Shown piece by piece: positions 1 to 8,200 of a stretch of DNA of 9,243 nt. Every line of letters begins with the position of its first letter. The stretch's first letter is position 1. Below the pieces are notes generated by a model. The model did not search any database and was not told the origin of the DNA. It was given only the letters and a program-made list of their open reading frames with translations. Both the position numbers and the translations under genes were made by a program. Source of the DNA: Candidatus Thorarchaeota archaeon (GTDB taxonomy: Archaea; Asgardarchaeota; Thorarchaeia; Thorarchaeales; Thorarchaeaceae); assembly GCA_016840965.1 (NCBI GenBank), contig JAEORI010000367.1:1-9243 (forward strand), read 5' to 3'.

Positions 1-2291
1 AACCAGAACAGATAGCTGCCAGGTGATCCAGTAACAGGGGCAACACTGTAATAACTGGACCAGTTGCAATCTACAACGCCGGTATCAATTGGAGTGCCAA
101 GATAGTCCTCAAATCCTATTCTGAATGAGCTGTTGTATCCAGAGGGGATTGATAGCCCTGGGGAGTCCGGTGCTTCAAGATTAAGATTCGCATCAAAGTT
201 GAGGTTAATTGTGAGTACATCTTGGACAGTATCGAAATAAGGATGAGTCCATTCTAGATTCAATATGTATTGACCCTTCTGAGGTAAATCACCAGAATCA
301 AGGGTGATGATGTACTCTCCATTTCCAGCCTCTCCGAAGTACTCTGTTCCTGTGGTCCAATTGTAGCTCATTTGTCCACCAGAAACGGTCGTGCCAGGAA
401 TGTCTGTGTCGTTGATTCGGATTCTCACGAGGAAAAGATCTGGATATGTTACATTTGTAGTCCATGTTAAAACGGCGTCCTTGGGATTCAAAAGTGTGGA
501 TTCTGATGAATGAATGACATTAAACGATCGACGGAAGAACCCAGTCTTGTTCCAATCCGACCCTCCAAGACTATTGTTACAGAATGCCTGAACAATCCAC
601 TGGCCTGCAGATGCATTGACACCAAATGTTAGTACGTCTGTATTCGCAAAACCAGTACTATTAACTGGAACCATCTGAGAAAGCCAACTGGCTCCTGATG
701 GCGTAAATACCGTGATGTTTACCAAAACACCTGCAAATTGTGCGCCGACATCCACCGAAAAGTAAGAGGAGTCGAATGCTCTAAGATTCAATGTCCGAGC
801 TGATGTTCCAATGGTAGGACTAGTCATCAGTAGATCTGTAATCATATTTGCACCCTTACTCTTGATGAGCCAATAGCCCCATCTATCTGCGTAGGGATAG
901 GCGCTGATATTAGCGAACCAGGAAGGACCATGACCTTCGTCCCATGTAGAGATATTCACATCTGTACGTAATGGAGACCCTACATAATACACATCCCTGT
1001 TTTCTGGTAGTGAGATGTTGAAGTAGTACCTATTGTCGTATCCATCTGGTATGTCAGCAAACATCCATGTTCGATACTCAATTTCTGAGGAGTTTGTTGC
1101 TATGAAGTTCTCTCCAAAGGAGTTGGGATCTTGAGTTGTCACTGTTGTTGCTGTACCTCTTGCATATAGGTTAGTTTCAACATCAAAGTCGACATAGATG
1201 TCCCGGTTGGGATCCGGTGTTGATGGAGTCGGAGTCCAAGAGAAGGATACATTGACTGGACTCGTTGTCCACGTAGGTGATGGAACCTGAGTCACTGTTC
1301 CTATTCCAGGAGTAGCAGAATCACTAACGGAGAGACCATTCATTTCGAGATTAATGTCGCTCGGATCGACTAGTGTCTGGAGATAGAGCTCTACATTATC
1401 AACCCGAGCATATGGGTTTAGGTCTGGAGAATAGCCCACACCCACTTGACTGTAGAGACCGACTGTAATTATGACACCATCTGATAAATCAAAGATGGAC
1501 AGGTCGGGGATTTCAATCAAACCACTGTCATACCATATTTGCTCATCATCTACATCAACGAATGATTTCTGCCATACTCGTTGCGCATAGTCGATCGTTT
1601 CTATTGATACAAATATAGCGACAAACCCATCTGCCCCCCAATCTGACTCTATCCAATAGTCAAGCCTGAACCCAGCCCAGACAACATCTCCTCGATCAAC
1701 AGTGAAAGTCTGTGTTGTCCAAGCTCGTTCAAATTCACCAGGGTCTCCGCCTTCTGCAATCTCAAATTCTATACAATCATCTCCAACGCCATGGCCGTCT
1801 TCCAACCAGTATGAAGATGGAGAAGCACCACCACCAACTGGTTGATTACCATAAGTCCAACTTGTTGGATCATCTTCCAGATCGGGATCTTGTACCCATG
1901 TTCTGTTCTCTGTTAGGTCGGTTAGTTCTACAAATAGTTCATGACCCTCCCAACCAGTACCCAACGGCACTGTCACAGTGGTGTCTGTAGTGCTACCATT
2001 GGAGGGGAAATAACGCATCTGATTACCATCAAAGTAATCTGTCCGATTCCCGTATTCCTGTGTGAACAGTCCAGATGATATCCCAGACCAACTGGTCCAA
2101 CCCTGTTCAGACGAGATGTACCTATTATCAAGGCTATATAGTGGAGCTGGAAAGTCTTCATCTTGCTGGATGGAAGTCCTATCTTCTGTAATCGGATTTT
2201 GCATATACTGTGGACTTGTCAAAGTCATAGAACTGAGCACTAATACGAATGTGACAAGCATCAACATAGATAGTCTGATTCGAGATTTCAT
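1..2291 (-). CDS. Second giant surface protein, paralogue of the upstream gene (3' end outside window)
   Basis: An uninterrupted frame runs from ATG at 2289-2291 to the left edge: 763 complete codons with no stop. The start is supported by GGAGGG eight bases upstream and by an immediate signal peptide (K2, R4, R6, then a hydrophobic run to about residue 24). Visible order: signal peptide (1-26), a Trp/Asn-rich beta segment (60-130), a jelly-roll-like domain (131-305), a beta region shared with the upstream protein (306-592), a first Ig-like repeat (593-700, with N-G-E-Y at 657-660) and part of a second (701-763, with C-N-W-S at 742-745 and S-P-G-S-Y at 756-760). Over residues 308-378 it aligns without gaps to residues 49-119 of the upstream protein, with 39 of 71 identities by hand count. 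It is secreted and probably membrane-anchored by an unseen C-terminus, as in its paralogue. Function is unknown; adhesion or ligand binding is inferred. Confidence 0.93.
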   Translation of the reverse strand, partial: MKSRIRLSMLMLVTFVLVLSSMTLTSPQYMQNPITEDRTSIQQDEDFPAPLYSLDNRYISSEQGWTSWSGISSGLFTQEYGNRTDYFDGNQMRYFPSNGSTTDTTVTVPLGTGWEGHELFVELTDLTENRTWVQDPDLEDDPTSWTYGNQPVGGGASPSSYWLEDGHGVGDDCIEFEIAEGGDPGEFERAWTTQTFTVDRGDVVWAGFRLDYWIESDWGADGFVAIFVSIETIDYAQRVWQKSFVDVDDEQIWYDSGLIEIPDLSIFDLSDGVIITVGLYSQVGVGYSPDLNPYARVDNVELYLQTLVDPSDINLEMNGLSVSDSATPGIGTVTQVPSPTWTTSPVNVSFSWTPTPSTPDPNRDIYVDFDVETNLYARGTATTVTTQDPNSFGENFIATNSSEIEYRTWMFADIPDGYDNRYYFNISLPENRDVYYVGSPLRTDVNISTWDEGHGPSWFANISAYPYADRWGYWLIKSKGANMITDLLMTSPTIGTSARTLNLRAFDSSYFSVDVGAQFAGVLVNITVFTPSGASWLSQMVPVNSTGFANTDVLTFGVNASAGQWIVQAFCNNSLGGSDWNKTGFFRRSFNVIHSSESTLLNPKDAVLTWTTNVTYPDLFLVRIRINDTDIPGTTVSGGQMSYNWTTGTEYFGEAGNGEYIITLDSGDLPQKGQYILNLEWTHPYFDTVQDVLTINLNFDANLNLEAPDSPGLSIPSGYNSSFRIGFEDYLGTPIDTGVVDCNWSSYYSVAPVTGSPGSYLFW
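192..515 (-). repeat. First Ig-like repeat of the downstream protein
   Basis: Residues 593-700 match unit 1 of the upstream array: Y-N-W-T-T-G (643-648) versus Y-N-W-T-T-G (383-388), G-N-G-E-Y (656-660) versus G-T-G-E-Y, and L-D-S-G-D-L (664-669) versus L-N-T-G-D-L. The following unit (191 to the left edge) is cut, but shows C-N-W-S (742-745) and S-P-G-S-Y (756-760), 100 residues after the first G-E-Y. Confidence 0.75.
516..1376 (-). other. Shared beta-rich region of the downstream protein
   Basis: Residues 306-592 are the counterpart of upstream residues 48-332. Landmarks are N-L-E-M-N-G (314-319), S-W-T-P-T-P-S-T-P-D-P-N-R-D-I (351-365), Y-A-R (376-378) and G-Q-W-I-V-Q-A-F-C-N-N (563-573). 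Sequons occur at several strand ends, for example N347, N425, N446, N461, N525 and N544. Confidence 0.6.
1377..1901 (-). other. Jelly-roll-like (lectin or carbohydrate-binding-module-like) domain, downstream protein
   Basis: Residues 131-305 begin T-W-V-Q-D-P-D-L-E-D-D-P-T-S-W and run through alternating hydrophobic strands to R-V-D-N-V-E-L-Y-L. An opening 'x-x-F/L-E-x-x-x-x-x-W' and a closing 'D-N-V-x-L/I-x' are typical of jelly-roll carbohydrate-binding and MAM/laminin-G-like folds. The domain is Trp-rich and acidic. It would sit at the membrane-distal tip, so glycan or polysaccharide binding is plausible. The assignment rests on motif style only. Confidence 0.5.
2214..2291 (-). other. Signal peptide of the downstream protein
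   Basis: Residues 1-26 carry a basic start (K2, R4, R6), a hydrophobic core (about 8-20: M-L-M-L-V-T-F-V-L-V-L-S-S) and a polar stretch (S21-P27) suitable for signal peptidase I. There is no twin-arginine pair and no lipobox Cys. Sec-dependent export is expected. The exact cleavage point, around residues 23-27, is not certain. Confidence 0.85.
2288..2291 (-). other. ATGA stop/start overlap between the two genes
   Basis: The ATG of the downstream gene (2291-2289) and the TGA of the upstream gene (2290-2288) share two bases in ATGA. With the ribosome site just upstream, this is a classic translational-coupling junction. It implies one polycistronic message and roughly matched synthesis of the two proteins. 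No separate promoter is visible at the junction. Confidence 0.9.
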
Positions 2292-5200
2292 TCGTCCATC
2301 CCTCCAATCTCTTCTAATAGTGCATCTATTTCAGCCTTGGACAGGTTTCTGGCTTGCTCAATCATAAGATCGGCTTCAGTTTCCTCGATACCCATCTTCA
2401 ACAGGCGTTCCTTCAGGCGCATAAGCTCTTCTTCAGTGAGACGTTCTTCAACTACTTCAGCTGGAATACCCTCTTCAGCAATGCGCTCAGCATCAGCCAG
2501 TTCACGGGCACGTCGTGATCTCTCTTGCTTGAGAACCTCGTTGATGAAACCAGCTCTCTCGCTGGGCCTCATCTTGTCAAGATCCATACGCAAAGTGTGA
2601 ATGTCATCAGGAGTTAGTCCCACGACAATTGCTAGCTGATCTAGTAGTTCTTCAACATCCATGACTGTTACATCGACTGTTGATAGACTGACCTCGTCGA
2701 GTGACTTGTGAATTCCAACACCCTTGAGGTCCTCATTCATCATAGCAAGTAACATCATTCTCCTCAAAGGCACATCTGCAGGTTTAGGTATCCTTCCTCT
2801 AGATAGAGCACTGATCATTCGTCTTATGATTCTCAAAAGCTTGGGAACTGATAACACTCTGAAATACAAGGCGCTTAAGGCTGCAATTGCTAGTATAGCA
2901 AATGTACCATATTGAAATCCTGTGACAAGCGCTTCTTGTTCAGGTGTTAATTTCGTGTATAAATCATATTCAACTTCAGCGATTTGATAGTCAACCTTAT
3001 TGAAAATGATTCGAAGATTATAGTATGCCAAATCTGGTGCACTGCATGCAAGAGTGTATGTACCATTTCCATGATCAATATCATAATCAGTTTCTCGTAT
3101 CAAGTTCGTAGTAGCGATGTTACTAAACGATATGACGGTAATGTCGGCATCTGTGATAGGTAATGAATGGTCATCATCAAGGAATGTGATGTTGAGTAAG
3201 AATATTCTACCAACGAAAATGGACGACGGAAGTGATGATGCCACTACGCTAGTGGTAATTTCTCGTATCGTCAAAAAGAATTCAATCTCGCCTAGTGAGT
3301 AGTTTCCACGAGTTATTGTAACCCTAATCCTGTAAGGGGTTGTGCTGTCCTGTAATGGTGTATCCAAATCAGCCTCGACTGGTCCAAAAGCATAGGACCC
3401 ATTGTTGAGATTGGTAAGTTGAACCGTTCCAAATTGCCACGTCGCTGTGGCGTGTCCATCAGTAATCCATACTCCATGAAGGGCATCCCAGAATCCGAAC
3501 AGTGTGGTGTAGTCATCGTAGACTGCAAACTCCTTCTCAGTGTCTCCAATAATCTCTGTTTCAATTGGGTCTACAAGCAATTTAACCAAGGTTGAAGCAA
3601 AGCGGAAATTCTCTTTCCGGAAAGAGATTGATATGTCATGAGGTACGCTTCCTGCTAGGACCAAAGAAGTGTTCACTGTGAGTGAATATGTTCCATCTCC
3701 AAGATCTAAAAGAGAACCTCTGAACTGCTCCAGTGTATAGTTTGTAATTGCACCAGGTATACCTTCATTTGCATGAGTGTCGTTGAAGAAGAGTAGGAAA
3801 GTAACCTCTTCACCATAGTAGCCATTGAGAGTTGCAAGCGTAAGGATAACGATCTCAGTATCAACCACTTCAACATTCAATGTGAACTGAATTTGTGAAG
3901 GTGTATATCCTGGGCTTTCACTGTTGATGAGAACTGTCCATTCTTGGACACTTAAGTCACTTGTATTTATGAGGGCTGTATAGTATCCAGGTGTAGCTTG
4001 TTCGGTTAAGTTTCCTACTAAGAGACCACCACCATAATTCACGTAAGCTCCCGTAACTGGCATGTTCAAATCCGTGTTATTTAGATAGACAGCAATGCTT
4101 GCAATATCTCTGTAATTGACTGTGATTACAAAGTCTGAAACTGCTACAAGGTTGGAGGTGAGTTCCGTAATCTCTAGTGTTAGTTGCATAGACATACTCT
4201 TGTAATTATCAGAAGTTGCTTGAATGAGAATCTGATGAGAACCAACGGGGGCACCACTAACGATGAAATCCACTATGTACTTCCCATCAGCAATAGACCA
4301 AGTTAGTAGTCCAGAACCTCCAATCCAGCTGTAAGTCACAGTTCCATCTTCTATAGCGGAGCTATTGGAATAAATGAGATAGTCAACGTCGATTGAAACT
4401 GAGAGTCCATTAACAGTGGTGAGTGGATCAATTGAGCCTGCAATCTTAGATGCAATCTTATCAATTCGTATCTGGAAATCTCTCTGTCTACTCTCATAAT
4501 TGAGAAGAACAGATCTGACCGTGATAGTATGTTCTCCAGCTATTATCTGCCAACTCTGAACCGTCGCAGTGTAAATTCCCGGAGCTCCTGGGGTCATATC
4601 GATATCAATAGTTGAAATTGTTAGATTCACATAGGCACCGACTATTGGAGCTCCAGTCCTAGCATCTGTGACATTTGCAGTGAAGTCAATAGAGTCTCCC
4701 CAGAGTGGACTTGTTGGATTGAAGACGAGTTCTATCTGTACGGGCACGGCAGACAACAAAATATCAGCAAGAATTGTTTGCGTTTGATGCAATGGTTTTG
4801 TTGCGTTAATCGTGAATGAATACAAACCAGCATCCATACCAGATGTTTGGATTATCATCTCATATATGCCCAAACCAAGCTCAGTTATTGTGGCGATAGT
4901 TGGATAAGTGATATTCCAGTCACTCCATATGTCTGCTCCTGAAATGCCAACACCAAACTCAATGGCAGTGTACGTGATATTGGCACGAATTTCATCTCCC
5001 AGATAGTAGGTCATACCTTGTGGGAGTGTAAAACTAAGGGTTGTTGAAACAGAGTTGACAACGACTGAGAAACTGAGATTTGTTACATTTCTGTAGTAAG
5101 GACTTCCGTACCAAGTAAGATTGACAGCAAAGAAATACCTCCCTAATCCCGATAGGGTTGTTGTATCAACAAGAATCTGATATGTACCATCTCCGTTGTC

Positions 5201-8200
5201 AATGATCCATTTTGTGAAGGTTGTCGAATTCTTAGATGTGACTGTTACACTTGCTCCTGGAATTCCATTTCCGGTTAGATAATCACTGAAATCTATTAAT
5301 GAGCTAATATTGAAGAAGTAGTAAGCTGGGGGTGTGGATAAAACTGCAGCTTGAGTATATCTTGTTGAAATGGTTACCTGAGTGGTGGTTGTGGAGTTTT
5401 CATAGTAGGGTGGAGTATCTCCCCAATGGAATTGAATAGTAATGGGATATGCTTGAATAAGCACAGAAGTGAGTAATGTCGAGTTTAATGATATCCAATA
5501 GAAACCATTCTCGCCTGTGAGAGTATATTGTGAATCTAAGATTAATGTGCCTCCACCATGACTAATAGTTAGTACAGATTTTGTGAGTGGGATTCTTGTG
5601 CTGTTCACATCATCAACCACACTGATTTGAAATTCTACGTTGCTAAGGAAAGGAGTTGTTAATGGAGACCGAGTGACGGATAGAGTAGCGTATCTCCTAA
5701 CAACATCGATTGAAACATCCAATGTCCTCCCTTGATAGAATGGTGAGCCAGATTTCTCCGCAGATACTGTGATAGTGTATTGACCGAAATTACCTAAGGC
5801 TACAGTTGATATCCTAATGCGATAATCTCCGCCTGCTAGAGAATCTACCCAATAGTTGACTCCTAACTGAAGTGTTGCATTCGGACAGGTTGCTGTGATT
5901 GTTGCGCCAAGAATACCTACTAGAGTACTATCATCAAAATACGATACTAGGATAACTGCCTCTTCAAGGAAGACAGCCAGGGCTGGAACTTCACTAGTTA
6001 ACTGAGTCCTTCTATTGATGAGTGTGAGATAGAAGAAATCGTTTGCATTATAGCAGAAGTTTGATCCAGTATAGGTAATCGAAGCATTAACTCTAAAGAT
6101 TCCAATAGATGGGAATACACTTGTGTCAAGAGTGACAGTGTATGTACCATCACCATTATTTACAATATCAGTTGAACCGGAAAGCCATCCATCAAGAGTT
6201 AAAGTTCCAGTATTCAACAATGATTGGTCGTCAAGATCCCTGTAAGTAAAAACAATGACCAGGTCATTACCATACTGGATTGAAGTGTAAGGACCATGAT
6301 CAAGATTCGTGTATCTATTTCGAACGGTAATCGATATTGGGATGCTAGTCCTATTTTGGTAGTAAGGCATCCCAGCCCATACAACATCAAGATAGAATGT
6401 GAAGGTTCCAACATTATTCCACCATGTTGTATCTAGAGATAGAACGAATTCTTGCGTTGCGGACAAATAGATTGAGCTTATAACAAGCCCAGCTTCTTGG
6501 ACCTGGTAGCTTAGTTGTGCATCATCTGGAATTGGTAAACCTGTTAATACATCAATGTAACTAAAGGTCAGGTTAACATTCTCACCAAATGGAGTAGTTG
6601 GCAACGGAGTCCATATAACACTAGTCTGCCGATAACGAGTATATACAGTTACAGAAATAGATCTATTCTCGTAGAGAGGTAGTTGACCATCTGTCCAGTT
6701 CGCATAGATACGAAGTTGACAACCAATTAAACCGCTGAGATATGATGTGCTAAATGAAATCTGATATTCACCATTACCAAGTTCAGTGATTGTCATTAGG
6801 TCTTGTGTCAATGTTTGACCAGGTGTGAGTACATCTATGATGAGGAACACGTTGAATGGGTAAGTACCAGTACTGTTGGTAATGCCTGAACTATTACTAA
6901 CATCCCAATATATTACTGAAAATGTAACATCTTCTCCATATGGCGTAGCAATTGGGTTTGTCCCTATATACAAGTCAGTTGGACTCCCGGCAATTCTCGC
7001 ACGCACATACAATATTTTGTTGTCATGTTTTGGTTGAGGGCCAGTCCAGTTCGCAAAGATTGTGATATCCTTCCATCCAATAGAGCCCCATTGATCTGCT
7101 CTGATACGAAGAATGTACTGACCTGCTACAGAACCATTCACCACAGTGTACTCTAGTGAAGGCACACCAGCGGCTTCAGCGTATATTAGAACATCACTTC
7201 CAACAATGCCCGATGATGTCGTAATGTCAAAATACAGGACGTAGATTGTGATTTGACCTGTGTAAGGAGTTGGTTCTATTGGATTGTCTAGAGAGAATGA
7301 AGTCAGATGAGTTATGATGTTGATGCTAATATCAAAAGTGTGATTTTGGTGAGCAAAGCGATTGACGCTAAATACAACAGTATAATCCTGAATAGGATCA
7401 GTTTCTAGAGAATAAAACGTGATGTCGTACTCACCTGGTGCACCTGCTACTACTATATAATCTGACCAGTTGCACAATATAGAGCTCTCAGCACCAGTAA
7501 TAGGTACGTCGTGGTCCGTATCCCAATATGTCAATGTAATAGTCTGTTCATAACCGACTGGTAATGCTAAGATGCTCTGAGAAACAGAAACGGAAGTAAA
7601 GATTTGTCGGACTTCCACGAACAAGAGTACTTGAGATGTGGTATAGTAGTCCTGTTGCGCCGTGACAACGACGGCATAAGTGTCTAAATTGGAATTACCC
7701 GTGGTAATAGTAAGAGTATAGTTGCCCGGTTCACCTATTACCGGGGCAAAGGAATACGATGAGTCAGTCCAATTACAGGTTAGAACGGCATTATCGATTC
7801 CCACGCCCTCAGAGTCAGCGTAAAACAGTTCGAGGACCGCATTGTCACCCCTAGGTACTTGAACTCCTGGAGCGCTTGAAGACTGCAGAGTTGTTTCTTC
7901 ATCGACATTGATTACGAAATATCGTTGAAGTGGATCATAGTATTGTTTGTTCCATGTTAAGTCCATCACATAACGACCAGGATCACCAAGATCTCCAGTG
8001 TTTAGTACGACACTGTATTCGCCGGTTCCCATGTCATTGAATGTTTGTGGTCCCGTTGTCCAGTTATATGTGGCAGTTCCTTCTGACAGGAGTTGACCAT
8101 TGTCTGAATCGTTGACACCAATTTGTAGGAGCATATCTTGGCCATAGGTCAGGTTGCGTTCCCAGGTAAAGATAGACTGTCGGGGATAAGCAATGTACAT

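Larger units (their letters stand above)
2291..2860 (-). other. Cytoplasmic charged helical tail of the upstream protein
   Basis: Residues 2119-2308 differ sharply from the ectodomain: no cysteine, rich in Glu, Arg, Lys, Leu and Met. A basic juxtamembrane helix with R-G-R-I-P-K-P (2139-2145) is followed by a helical domain (about 2150-2231, with E-E-L-L-D-Q-L-A and L-T-P-D-D-I). Next comes a charged helix (E-R-S-R-R-A-R-E-L-A-D-A-E-R, 2231-2244) and a C-terminal helical hairpin or three-helix unit (2259-2304). No kinase, HAMP, ITAM or enzymatic motif is visible. A protein-interaction or scaffold role is inferred. The style resembles tails of large Asgard archaeal surface proteins as I remember them. 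Confidence 0.7.

Noticed and set aside
1973..2161. Minus-strand frame at 1973-2161
   Set aside because: Out-of-frame shadow inside the downstream gene, whose own frame carries paralogue-matching domains.
1712..2600. Plus-strand open frames at 1712-1990, 2062-2367 and 2337-2600
   Set aside because: They lie antisense to well-supported domains, overlap each other, and encode low-complexity Ser/Arg or Leu/His-rich peptides without domains.
2861..2929. C-terminal surface-sorting signal (PGF-CTERM or LPXTG type)
   Set aside because: No such motif precedes the membrane helix, and 190 residues follow it, so it is a true single-pass anchor, not a processed sorting tail.
2724..3302. Plus-strand open frames at 2724-2915 and 3117-3302
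   Set aside because: They are antisense to the transmembrane/tail region and to the last repeats. The hydrophobic look of the first is a mirror of the membrane-helix codons.
3313..3564. Minus-strand frames at 3313-3564 and 6214-6414
   Set aside because: Out-of-frame shadows within repeats 16 and 6-7 of the large protein; no recognisable features.
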